Shown: in pieces, positions 1 to 7,486 of the stretch
Layout of the letters: each line of letters begins with the position of its first letter
Position numbering within the stretch: the stretch's first letter is position 1
NCBI RefSeq assembly: GCF_012911895.1
Contig: NZ_JAAXCV010000007.1
Location: 1-44,174, forward strand
DNA: 44,174 nucleotides
Direction: 5' to 3'
Source: Bacillus sp. RO3
GTDB taxonomy: Bacteria > Bacillota > Bacilli > Bacillales > Bacillaceae_B
The notes under the pieces: generated by a model
Database searches by the model: none
Told to the model about the DNA's origin: nothing
The model's input: the letters and a program-made list of their open reading frames with translations, nothing else
Program-made: the position numbers and the translations under genes

Positions 1-54
1 TATTAGGCACGCCGCCAGCGTTCGTCCTGAGCCAGGATCAAACTCTCCGATAAA
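1..54 (-). rRNA. rrs: 16S ribosomal RNA, 5' end only
   Basis: The reverse complement begins with the standard Bacillus 16S 5' end (TTTATCGGAGAGTTTGATCC) and continues through the conserved 27F primer region to the window edge. Only about 54 nt of the mature RNA are inside. The spacer upstream of it carries the typical leader segment and two promoters, so this is the start of an rrn operon transcribed out of the window. Confidence 0.97.
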
Positions 55-163
55 AGTTTGAATAGCTCTTAAAATAAATCTAGAATTAACGTTGACGTAT
101 TGTCTTGTTTTGTTCAGTTTTCAAGGATCAATGTTTTGTGCTTCTGTTTGAAGCGACTTGACC

Positions 164-193
164 ATCATACCAAGAATGCGGTGTATTTGTCAA
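164..193 (-). promoter_or_regulatory. rrn P2 promoter
   Basis: On the minus strand there is a TTGACA -35 (188-193), an 18-nt spacer and a TATGAT -10 (164-169), about 110 nt upstream of the mature 16S 5' end. This is the classic second promoter of a Bacillus rrn operon. The leader between promoter and 16S contains the usual CTGAACAAAACAAG-type segment. Confidence 0.85.
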
Positions 194-270
194 CAACTTT
201 TTTAAGATGTTTTTGTTTCTTATATTATGTTGTTGTTGTGTAACCGCTGTTCTCTTTCGACGGTTTTTAA

Positions 271-299
271 AGTATATCAATCTATGAGACTCACGTCAA
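271..299 (-). promoter_or_regulatory. rrn P1 promoter
   Basis: On the minus strand, TTGACG (294-299), a 17-nt spacer and TATACT (271-276) form a near-consensus sigma-A promoter about 100 bp upstream of P2. The tandem arrangement is usual for rRNA operons. Confidence 0.85.
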
Positions 300-432
300 T
301 AGTTTTAGTAGATTTATTTTTAAATTATTCAGTCCACCTGTAAAACCAATGAATTAGAGGCATGAAAATAACCTTCACCCTTGAGTTTCTTCTATTAAAG
401 CCTTTCTTTTTAGTATGAAAGTCAATAGAACC

Positions 433-473
433 AAAAAATCGGCCCGCTCTCATCCAGAGAACCGGCCGATTTC
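433..473 (-). terminator. ptsG intrinsic terminator
   Basis: A G+C-rich hairpin (AAATCGGCC ... GGCCGATTT on the minus strand) followed by a T run lies just after the ptsG stop. It separates ptsG from the rrn promoters. Confidence 0.85.
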
Positions 474-480
474 TATTTTA

Positions 481-2547
481 TTAATCGATCGTAATGATGT
501 TTTCGTCGTTACGATTTACGTTACCTGACTTCTCGACTGTCACCTGCTGACCTTCTTTAAGGTTTGTGAATACAATCGGCGTCATGACAGAAGGTGCATT
601 TGCTTTGATGTAATCAAGATCCACTTCCAGTAATGGTTGACCCGCTTCAACTTGGTCCCCTTCTTTTACCAGAGCTTCGAATCCTTTACCTTCTAATTTC
701 ACCGTATCGATCCCAACGTGGATCAGAACTTCACGGCCTGCTTTGGACTCCAGTCCAATGGCATGCTTCGTCGGGAATACGTTTACGACTTTACCTGTAA
801 CCGGAGAAACGATTGTTCCTTCCGTCGGTATGATCGCGAAACCGTCACCCATCATTTTTCCTGAGAATACTTGATCAGGAACTTCTGTGATGTCTTTGAT
901 CTCACCTGTAATCGGCGCAACGAATTTTTCGTTCTTTTGTTCAGTTTGAAGTGCTTCCGGGTTTACTTCTTCAATTTGTTGCTCTACTTCTTCATTTGCG
1001 CTTGTTTCTGCTTTACGTGGAGCTTTTCCACGGATGATGTCTTGCATTTGTGATTTGATCGTATCCGACTTAGGTCCGAAGATCGCTTGAATGTTGTCTC
1101 CCACTTCAAGTACTCCTGAAGCACCTAATTTTTTCAGACGGTTTTTGTCTACATTTTTCACATCATTAACAGAAACGCGGAGACGAGTGATACATGCATC
1201 TAAATGCGCAATGTTCTCTTGTCCACCCATGGCTTCCAGGATGTTGTATGGAAGGTCTCCTGCCGAGCTTGCCGGCGCATCATCTTCTTCGTCAACTTCT
1301 TCACGACCAGGAGTCATAAGATTGAACTTACGGATGGCGAAACGGAATCCGAAGTAGTAAACGACAGCGAAGACTGCCCCTACCGGAATAACGATCCAAG
1401 CGTTTGTTTGTGGGTTGATCAGACCAAATAAGATGTAGTCAATCAGACCACCCGAGAACGTCATACCGATCTTTACATCTAATAGATGCATGGTTAAGAA
1501 AGATAAACCTGCAAAGATTGTATGAATACCGAAAAGAACCGGTGCTACGAATAAGAATGAAAACTCGATTGGTTCAGTAATACCTGTCAAGAAGGATGTC
1601 AGTGCTGCCGAGCCCATGATACCGGCTACAACTGCTTTTCTTTCAGGTTTTGCTTCATGGTAAATCGCTAAAGCCGCTGCCGGAAGACCGAACATCATGA
1701 ATGGGAATTTACCAGTCATGAAGGTACCTGCAGTCAGATCTTGGACACCATCTTGAATTTGTTTCATGAAGATCGCCTGATCCCCACGAATGATATTTCC
1801 TGCTTCGGACGTGTACGTACCAAACTCAAACCAGAATGGCGAGTAGAAAATATGGTGAAGTCCAAATGGTATAAGGGCACGTTCGATTACACCAAATACG
1901 AAAGCTGCGAAAGCTCTGTTTTCATTTAGCATAAAGTTAGAGAATGTATTAAGGCCGTTTTGGACCGGAGGCCAGATGACAAGCATCAACAGACCTAGTA
2001 CAACAGCAGAAGCTGCCGTTGCGATCGGAACGAATCGTTTACCAGCGAAGAATCCCAGGTAGGAAGGAAGTTCGATTTGGAAGAAACGATTGTACATATA
2101 AGCTGCGAGAATCCCGACGATAATACCACCGAAGACCCCGGTTTGAAGAGTAGGAATTCCTAATACAAGGGCGTATGCAGGATCTACACCTTCACCTGTA
2201 ACATCGCCGATTCCCAGTCCTTCAACTGTTCCCATCGTGATGTTCATGATCAAGAAACCAACGATAGCCGCTAAACCAGCTACTCCTTCACCACCGGCTA
2301 ACCCGATGGCTACACCCACTGCGAATAACAGGGCTAAGTTTCCAAAAATGATGCCACCCGCTTGTTCCATAACGCTTGCGACCATTTCCACGCCGCCGTT
2401 TGCAAGGAATGGAGCGATTTCTAGTAATGTCGGATTTTGCAGTGCGTTACCGAACGCAAGCAGAAGACCAGCCGCAGGCAGGATTGCCACAGGCAGCATG
2501 AGGGCTTTACCGACTTTTTGTAAAACGCCAAAAGCCTTTTTAAACAT
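481..2547 (-). CDS. ptsG: PTS glucose transporter subunit IICBA
   Basis: Membrane permease of the phosphotransferase system that imports and phosphorylates glucose. The 688-residue length fits the fused IIC-IIB-IIA glucose permease of Bacillus. The N-terminal ~410 residues are hydrophobic EIIC. EIIB follows, with its phosphocysteine in DACITRLR (about Cys452). A charged linker leads to EIIA, with the phospho-histidine in LIHVGID (about His610). The start ATG has a GGAGG site upstream. It follows glcT and is separated from it by the RAT and terminator, so expression should require glucose-activated GlcT antitermination. The glucose assignment rests on overall similarity and on the glcT/RAT context. 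Confidence 0.96.
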   Translation of the reverse strand: MFKKAFGVLQKVGKALMLPVAILPAAGLLLAFGNALQNPTLLEIAPFLANGGVEMVASVMEQAGGIIFGNLALLFAVGVAIGLAGGEGVAGLAAIVGFLIMNITMGTVEGLGIGDVTGEGVDPAYALVLGIPTLQTGVFGGIIVGILAAYMYNRFFQIELPSYLGFFAGKRFVPIATAASAVVLGLLMLVIWPPVQNGLNTFSNFMLNENRAFAAFVFGVIERALIPFGLHHIFYSPFWFEFGTYTSEAGNIIRGDQAIFMKQIQDGVQDLTAGTFMTGKFPFMMFGLPAAALAIYHEAKPERKAVVAGIMGSAALTSFLTGITEPIEFSFLFVAPVLFGIHTIFAGLSFLTMHLLDVKIGMTFSGGLIDYILFGLINPQTNAWIVIPVGAVFAVVYYFGFRFAIRKFNLMTPGREEVDEEDDAPASSAGDLPYNILEAMGGQENIAHLDACITRLRVSVNDVKNVDKNRLKKLGASGVLEVGDNIQAIFGPKSDTIKSQMQDIIRGKAPRKAETSANEEVEQQIEEVNPEALQTEQKNEKFVAPITGEIKDITEVPDQVFSGKMMGDGFAIIPTEGTIVSPVTGKVVNVFPTKHAIGLESKAGREVLIHVGIDTVKLEGKGFEALVKEGDQVEAGQPLLEVDLDYIKANAPSVMTPIVFTNLKEGQQVTVEKSGNVNRNDENIITID

Positions 2548-2604
2548 GAAGTTTCCTCCTTTAATATGGTTCTTTATTTCAACTAATTAGATGATGAAAA
2601 CAAA

Positions 2605-2692
2605 CAAAAAAGGCATGAGAAAAGAGGATAATGAACGTATAAGGATAGACTACCCCAAAAAATACGTTTCAATCATCTTCTTCACTCATGCC
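2605..2692 (-). terminator. ptsG leader terminator (GlcT-controlled)
   Basis: A long stem-loop on the minus strand: GGCATGAG (2685-2692) pairs with CTCATGCC (2612-2619), with inner pairing AACGTAT/ATACGTT, followed by a T run. Its 5' arm is shared with the RAT, so formation of the antiterminator prevents this terminator. Confidence 0.88.
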
Positions 2693-2713
2693 TGATCGTA
2701 TCAGTAACACGTA
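2685..2713 (-). promoter_or_regulatory. RAT (ribonucleic antiterminator) for GlcT
   Basis: The minus-strand segment CGTGTTACTGATACGATCAG followed by GCATGAG is, as I remember it, almost the same as the ptsG RAT of B. subtilis. It overlaps the first arm of the leader terminator. Active GlcT dimers bind this imperfect hairpin and let transcription enter ptsG. Confidence 0.9.
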
Positions 2714-2728
2714 AGAAAGATAAGTGCT

Positions 2729-3571
2729 TTATTTAACTTTACTCTGGATACGCTGCAAATGCATGGTTAAGTAAACAGCTTCTGCATCGTAAACAGGTTT
2801 TTGTAATGTTTGCTGCATCATCTTGATCAGCTTCCACGATAAATTATAGCAGAGTGGGTATTCCTCTTTCAAGAGTTTTGCGATTTTTTCTGGTTCTTCT
2901 ACACGCTCTTCTCTAAGGACACGTTCGATTGTATATCGAATGTGACGGACGAGTCTCATATAATCGACACTCTCCTTATTGATCTTCACATCCAGCTGTT
3001 GTTCGATCATCCCCGTCAGGCGACCAATCAATTGGGAGTGTTGATTTACTTCAGAGAGATCCTTGTTCATCATGGCACTATGGATATGAAGGGCGATAAA
3101 CCCAACCTCTCCTTCAGGCAGATGAACATCCGTCATTTCGTTGATCATACCCACGACTTCTCTGGCAATCTCATATTCGAACGGATATAACGTTCTTGTT
3201 TCCACCAGGAAAGGGTTGCGGATTTCCATCCCTCTCATCAATCGGTTAATCGCAAAAAGGATATGGTCAGTGAGGGCGATGTGAATATGTTCATTCAGGA
3301 AAGAGTTCGTTCTTTTTCTGATTAACTCAATGGCAGAGATGATGACGTTGGACATGTCGTCATTCAGGAAAGGAAGGAGATTTTTGTACTGCTCCTGCTC
3401 TTTTTCCCCTTTCAGGACAAACATCTTTTCCGCAATATCATTCTGGATGGGGTCTCCTTTTTTACGATTGAACCCTATTCCTTTACCGATGAGAACGACT
3501 TCACCGTAGCTGACATGATCAGCTATTAATACATTGTTATTCAAGGCTTTCTTCACAGTTAAAGTAGACAT
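2729..3571 (-). CDS. glcT: BglG-family transcription antiterminator for ptsG
   Basis: RNA-binding antiterminator controlling the adjacent ptsG. The ~60-residue N-terminal CAT domain (STLTVKKALNNNVLIADH) is followed by two PRD domains with the conserved histidine motifs NEHIHIALTDH, FIALHIHSA and LTMHLQRI. EIIGlc inhibits such proteins by phosphorylation when glucose is absent. I chose the ATG at 3571 (MSTLTVKK) because GGGGAG lies 7 nt upstream and family members start here; the frame is open further upstream. Length is 280 residues, as usual. It directly precedes the RAT and ptsG. Confidence 0.95.
   Translation of the reverse strand: MSTLTVKKALNNNVLIADHVSYGEVVLIGKGIGFNRKKGDPIQNDIAEKMFVLKGEKEQEQYKNLLPFLNDDMSNVIISAIELIRKRTNSFLNEHIHIALTDHILFAINRLMRGMEIRNPFLVETRTLYPFEYEIAREVVGMINEMTDVHLPEGEVGFIALHIHSAMMNKDLSEVNQHSQLIGRLTGMIEQQLDVKINKESVDYMRLVRHIRYTIERVLREERVEEPEKIAKLLKEEYPLCYNLSWKLIKMMQQTLQKPVYDAEAVYLTMHLQRIQSKVK
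2730..2758 (-). promoter_or_regulatory. possible ptsG promoter
   Basis: TTGCAG (2753-2758), a 17-nt spacer and TAAATA (2730-2735) lie across the 3' end of glcT on the minus strand, placed so that the transcript would start just before the RAT. The -10 match is weak, so read-through from glcT is also possible. Confidence 0.35.
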
Positions 3572-3621
3572 CTTCATTCTCCCCATATATTCGACCATTT
3601 TCGACACTTTCCGATTCCATG

Positions 3622-3650
3622 ATTTTAACGAATATCCCGTTTTTTTTCAA
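3622..3650 (-). promoter_or_regulatory. glcT sigma-A promoter
   Basis: TTGAAA (3645-3650), a 17-nt spacer and TAAAAT (3622-3627) on the minus strand, about 50 bp upstream of the chosen glcT start. The rest of the gap to 3860 shows no gene. Confidence 0.65.
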
Positions 3651-3860
3651 TTACTAGTTACTCTTTACCTATATCTTCTCCTTTCATTCATCCCTTCCCT
3701 CTATTTCATCCCAATTCCTTTGACAATTAGATCATTCCCCAGACACCGATGAACGTAAACACAGCTCTCTTTGAACTTTCCTTGAGGACGGGACTCACCA
3801 TCTACCACTCACTGATAAACACATCTCAGAATGGTTCCTGCCAATAAAGCCTTCTAATAA

Positions 3861-3890
3861 AGAAAAAGCTGATCTGCGAAAGATCAGCTT
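3861..3890 (-). terminator. pbuG intrinsic terminator
   Basis: A 10-bp perfect stem AAGCTGATCT/AGATCAGCTT with a 5-nt loop, followed by a T run on the minus strand, immediately after the pbuG stop codon. Confidence 0.9.
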
Positions 3891-3898
3891 CATCCTGT

Positions 3899-5233
3899 TT
3901 AAACCAAGAATATGAAATACATCACGAATATTACAAACAGGAAGTACATGATTGGGTGGATTTCCTTTACGCGCCCTTTCATGATCATCGTAATGGGATA
4001 AAAGATAAACCCAATCGCAATACCTGTCGCGATGCTGTACGTTAACGGCATGGCCACAATAGTTAAGAATGCCGGAACAGCCACTTCGAATTTCTTCCAC
4101 CCGATCTCACCGAGTGATGAAACCATCAATACACCCACAATAATAAGTGCCGGTGCTGTCACAGCAGATGTGATGACGGCTAACAGCGGGAAGAAGAAAA
4201 TGGACAACAGGAACAAGAGTGCAGTTACCACTGAGGCAAATCCTGTTCGCGCACCCGCCGCAACACCTGCAGAAGATTCGATATAAGAGGTTGTCGTCGA
4301 TGTACCTAAGATGGCCCCCACCACTGTTGCACAAGAATCAGCAAACAAAGCTTTACCAGCGCGAGGAAGTTTATTCTCCTTCATTAACCCCGCTTGATTC
4401 GCAACCGCTACAAGAGTACCGGCTGTGTCAAAGAAATCAACGAATAAGAATGTAAGGATTACTACAAGCATCTGGATCGTGAAAATACTGGCCGGATCAT
4501 TGAACAAAGGATCTAAAGCCGCCCCAAATGTAGGAGCCAGACTCGGTGCAGCATCTACCACTTTTTCCGGTGTGTCGATCAAGCCAACGATCATACCGAC
4601 GATGGCGGTTACGACCATACCGATGAATATGCCGCCTTTGACTCCCCTTGTCATCAAAATGACGGTAATGATGATGCCGAAGATCGCCAGCAGGGTCGGG
4701 CCATTCGTTAAATCACCAAGACCTACTAATACAGCATCGTTGTTCACTATGATTCCAGCGTTTTGAAACCCGATAAATGTAATGAAAAGTCCAATCCCCG
4801 CTCCAACTGCATATTTCAAATCCGCAGGAATGGAGTTAATGATTTTCTCCCTGATACCTGATAATGTGAGTACAATGAAAATCAACCCTGAAATTAACAC
4901 GCCTGTCAGAGCAGATTGCCAAGGTACACCCATCGTTAATACCACTGTGTATGCGAAGAAAGCGTTCAATCCCATACCTGGAGCCAAAGCGATGGGATAT
5001 TTCGCTATCAGCCCCATGATCAAGGAACCTATTGCAGCAGCCAATGCCGTTGCAACGAATACTGCTCCATAGTCCATTCTCATGCTGTCCGGGAGATCCG
5101 GTACAGACTGGAGAGTCAACGTAAGGGGATTGACGATCAGGATATATGCCATTGAAAGGAACGTGGTTAATCCCCCGATGATTTCCCTCCTATACGTAGT
5201 ACCCAACTGGTCAAACTGAAAGAAATTCTTCAT
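3899..5233 (-). CDS. pbuG: hypoxanthine/guanine permease (NCS2 / AzgA-like)
   Basis: Polytopic inner-membrane purine permease taking up hypoxanthine and guanine. The sequence closely follows B. subtilis PbuG: REIIGGLTTFLSMAYILIVNP near the N-terminus, APGMGLNAFFAYTVV, the FFDTAGTLVAVANQAGLM motif, GTSTTTSYIESSAGVAAGARTG, and AVPAFLTIVAMPLTYSIATGIA near the end. I place the start at 5233 (MKNFFQFDQLGTTYR) behind GGAGGAG rather than at the upstream in-frame ATG. Expression is controlled by the guanine-class riboswitch and terminator in its leader. It neighbours guaA as in B. subtilis. Confidence 0.94.
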   Translation of the reverse strand: MKNFFQFDQLGTTYRREIIGGLTTFLSMAYILIVNPLTLTLQSVPDLPDSMRMDYGAVFVATALAAAIGSLIMGLIAKYPIALAPGMGLNAFFAYTVVLTMGVPWQSALTGVLISGLIFIVLTLSGIREKIINSIPADLKYAVGAGIGLFITFIGFQNAGIIVNNDAVLVGLGDLTNGPTLLAIFGIIITVILMTRGVKGGIFIGMVVTAIVGMIVGLIDTPEKVVDAAPSLAPTFGAALDPLFNDPASIFTIQMLVVILTFLFVDFFDTAGTLVAVANQAGLMKENKLPRAGKALFADSCATVVGAILGTSTTTSYIESSAGVAAGARTGFASVVTALLFLLSIFFFPLLAVITSAVTAPALIIVGVLMVSSLGEIGWKKFEVAVPAFLTIVAMPLTYSIATGIAIGFIFYPITMIMKGRVKEIHPIMYFLFVIFVMYFIFLV

Positions 5234-5280
5234 TCCTGTACTCCTCCTATAGAGTCGCCGTAGAAAACATTTCAATTACA

Positions 5281-5315
5281 AAAAGCCTCGAACTACCAGA
5301 GTTCGAGGCTTTGAC
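5281..5315 (-). terminator. pbuG riboswitch terminator
   Basis: A perfect hairpin AAAGCCTCGAACT/AGTTCGAGGCTTT followed by T residues on the minus strand. Its CCTCG arm can alternatively pair with the CGAGG directly after the aptamer P1 strand, which gives a clear antiterminator. Confidence 0.88.
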
Positions 5316-5366
5316 TGTTAAGATCAAGATCAATAGGACATCTTACATCGGCCCCATCATCCATCA

Positions 5367-5436
5367 CCTCGTAGTCAAGCCATTTACGGTAGCTTGGTAG
5401 AAACGCTCGGGCCCTATTCCCGAAATTATACGACGC
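5367..5436 (-). ncRNA. purine riboswitch, guanine class (pbuG leader)
   Basis: The minus strand carries the purine aptamer landmarks. P1 is TCGTA/TACGA. P2 is built on CGGG/CCCG. The junction is TTTCTACCAAGC, and P3 has the loop CCGTAAAT followed by GGCTTGACTAC. The discriminating J3/1 base is C (GACTA, not GATTA), which predicts guanine/hypoxanthine rather than adenine. Ligand binding should favour the downstream terminator and shut off pbuG. Confidence 0.93.
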
Positions 5437-5469
5437 AATACTTTTATAATGTTTTATGATTACAGTACT

Positions 5470-5498
5470 ATTGTACCAAGCTGCAAAGGGGGCGTCAA
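5470..5498 (-). promoter_or_regulatory. pbuG promoter
   Basis: TTGACG (5493-5498), a 17-nt spacer and TACAAT (5470-5475) on the minus strand, about 30 nt upstream of the aptamer. Confidence 0.65.
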
Positions 5499-5554
5499 CA
5501 AAAACACGAACATTATTATTAATTTATTTTATAAATGTTCGTTTAATACAAAAA

Positions 5555-5616
5555 GTGACAAGTTCCTTCCGTCTTTGTCGAATTCGAATCGACCCATGAC
5601 GGAAGGGACCTGTCAC
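5555..5616 (-). repeat. long inverted repeat after guaA
   Basis: The arms GTGACA...CCTTCCGTC and GACGGAAGG...TGTCAC pair over about 19 bp, and the centre holds a second palindrome (TCGAATTCGA). A T run follows on the minus strand, so it can act as the guaA terminator. The stem is longer than that needs and starts with the GTGACAGGtcCC phrase that I associate with dispersed Bacillaceae intergenic repeats. Confidence 0.75.
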
Positions 5617-5641
5617 CCCTCATACAAACATCTGTATGCTA

Positions 5642-7195
5642 TTATTCCCACTCGATCGTTGCCGGTGGCTTACTTGTCACATCATACACGACGCGGTTGA
5701 TATGATCGACCTCATTTACGATACGTGTAGAGATTTTCTCCAATACATCCCAAGGGATACGAGCCCAGTCGGATGTCATACCGTCGATGGACGTCACAGC
5801 ACGGATTCCGATTGTATAGTCGTAAGTTCTGGCATCCCCCATCACTCCGACACTTCGGATGTCGGGAAGCACAGTGAAGTATTGCCAAATGTCCCGGTCA
5901 AGTCCAGCCTTTTTGATTTCATCACGAAGGATGTAATCAGACTCACGAACGATCTCAAGCTTCTGTTCCGAAATTTCACCAAGAACGCGGATGCCAAGAC
6001 CCGGGCCAGGGAATGGCTGACGCCAGACAATTTCATCAGGAATGCCAAGTTCAGACCCAAGAGCACGGACTTCGTCTTTGAATAGAGTGTTCAAAGGCTC
6101 AATGAGAGTGAACTGCATATCTTCAGGAAGCCCGCCTACATTGTGGTGAGATTTAATCGTTTGAGCAGTAGCCGTTCCACTTTCTATGATGTCTGTATAT
6201 AAAGTACCTTGAGCAAGATATTCAATCCCTTCAAGCTTCGTCGCTTCATCATCAAATACGTAAATAAATTCGTTCCCGATGATTTTACGCTTCTGCTCAG
6301 GATCGGATACCCCTTTTAATTTATCCAGGAAACGATCCTGTGCATCCACTTTAATGACATTCATATTGAACCCATCAGCAAATGTCTTCATGACGCTGTC
6401 CGCCTCGCCTTTTCGAAGAAGACCGTGGTCTACGAAGATGCATGTTAATTGATCTCCGATTGCTTTATGGATCAAAACGGCAACGACGGAAGAATCCACT
6501 CCACCACTTAAGGCACAAAGAACTTTTTTGTCCCCTACCGTTTGACGGATCTTCTCCATTTCTATCTCGATGAAGTTTTCCATTGACCAATCACCTGCGC
6601 AGCCACACACTTCAAATACGAAGTTTCGCAGCATTTCATTTCCATGTACAGAGTGACGCACCTCTGGATGGAATTGAACGGCATACAGTCCTTGCTCCTC
6701 GTTACTCATGGATGCAATCGGGCAGGAAGGATTGGTGGCATTCACCTCAAAGCCTGCAGGAGCTTCCACAACAAGATCTCCATGACTCATCCACACCACT
6801 TGCTCTTCAGGCAGGTTGGAGAATAACTTAGACTGTTTCTCGATGGTGATCGCCGCTTTTCCATACTCACGGTGCTTTGCCCGTTCTACCTTGCCTCCAA
6901 AGTGCATGGTCATAAGCTGCATACCATAGCAGATTCCGAGAATGGGAATGTCCAGGTCAAAGATGCGTTCATCACATCTAAAGGCGTCTTCACCGTAAAC
7001 ACTATTAGGACCACCTGAAAAGATGATTCCAGTAGGATTCAGTTCCTTTATTTCTTCAAGGGTCACTGTATGCGGGTGGAGCTCACTATAGACACCAAAC
7101 TCACGAATTCTTCTTGTGATCAATTGATTGTATTGACTTCCAAAGTCCAAAACGACGATCATTTCTTGATTGTGCAATTCTTCTTTACCAAGCAT
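5642..7195 (-). CDS. guaA: GMP synthase (glutamine-hydrolysing)
   Basis: Converts XMP to GMP using glutamine and ATP. Domains in order are a class I glutamine amidotransferase (residues ~10-200), a PP-loop ATP pyrophosphatase (~210-390), and the dimerisation domain ending in PPATIEWE. The GATase triad is visible: Cys89 in GICYG, His176 and Glu178 in QFHPEVRHS. The PP-loop is SGGVDSS (230-236). Length 517 is normal. Start ATG at 7195 has GAGGTGA upstream. The gene sits behind a guanine-class riboswitch, consistent with feedback by guanine, and next to pbuG in the same regulon. Confidence 0.97.
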   Translation of the reverse strand: MLGKEELHNQEMIVVLDFGSQYNQLITRRIREFGVYSELHPHTVTLEEIKELNPTGIIFSGGPNSVYGEDAFRCDERIFDLDIPILGICYGMQLMTMHFGGKVERAKHREYGKAAITIEKQSKLFSNLPEEQVVWMSHGDLVVEAPAGFEVNATNPSCPIASMSNEEQGLYAVQFHPEVRHSVHGNEMLRNFVFEVCGCAGDWSMENFIEIEMEKIRQTVGDKKVLCALSGGVDSSVVAVLIHKAIGDQLTCIFVDHGLLRKGEADSVMKTFADGFNMNVIKVDAQDRFLDKLKGVSDPEQKRKIIGNEFIYVFDDEATKLEGIEYLAQGTLYTDIIESGTATAQTIKSHHNVGGLPEDMQFTLIEPLNTLFKDEVRALGSELGIPDEIVWRQPFPGPGLGIRVLGEISEQKLEIVRESDYILRDEIKKAGLDRDIWQYFTVLPDIRSVGVMGDARTYDYTIGIRAVTSIDGMTSDWARIPWDVLEKISTRIVNEVDHINRVVYDVTSKPPATIEWE

Positions 7196-7276
7196 TCAGT
7201 TCACCTCATCAGTTTTTATAGGACAGGATGTACTCCATCCTTCAATTACCTGTTGTTGTTAGCATTCCTAAAAAAA

Positions 7277-7326
7277 TAAAAAAAACCAGACTCCGCCTTA
7301 TAAAAAGGCAGAATTCCAGTTTTTTG
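7277..7326 (-). terminator. guaA riboswitch terminator
   Basis: An imperfect stem (CTGGAATTCTGCCTT against AAGGCGGAGTCTGG) followed by a long T run on the minus strand, between the aptamer and the guaA start. Confidence 0.8.
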
Positions 7327-7355
7327 CATACAAGGATGTCAAATTAGAACACTGC

Positions 7356-7426
7356 CTTCATAGTCCAGTCATTTAAGGTGACCGGGTAGATACTTTCGAA
7401 CCGTATTATCGAGGATATACGAAGGA
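7356..7426 (-). ncRNA. purine riboswitch, guanine class (guaA leader)
   Basis: P1 is CCTTC/GAAGG, P2 is TCGA...TTCGA-like, the junction is GTATCTACCCGGTC, and the P3 loop is CCTTAAAT followed by GACTGGACTATGAAGG. The key J3/1 base is C, which predicts guanine. The loop reads CCTTAAAT where CCGTAAAT is usual, a one-base departure in L3. Together with the terminator this should repress guaA when guanine is plentiful. Confidence 0.9.
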
Positions 7427-7457
7427 TGCTAACGAACGCTATTATGAATTTGACATC

Positions 7458-7486
7458 ATTTTATACCTTGTTTTCAAAAGGGTCAA
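7458..7486 (-). promoter_or_regulatory. guaA promoter
   Basis: TTGACC (7481-7486), a 17-nt spacer and TAAAAT (7458-7463) on the minus strand. The -35 overlaps the stop codon of the upstream transglutaminase gene, so guaA has its own promoter directly at the end of that operon. Confidence 0.65.

Noticed and set aside
3795..4100. Minus-strand 101-codon frame at the pbuG end
   Set aside because: Overlaps pbuG in another frame and its terminator; the pbuG frame is well supported.
5574..5580. TGTCGAA core near guaA
   Set aside because: It is part of the inner palindrome of the hairpin, not near a promoter.
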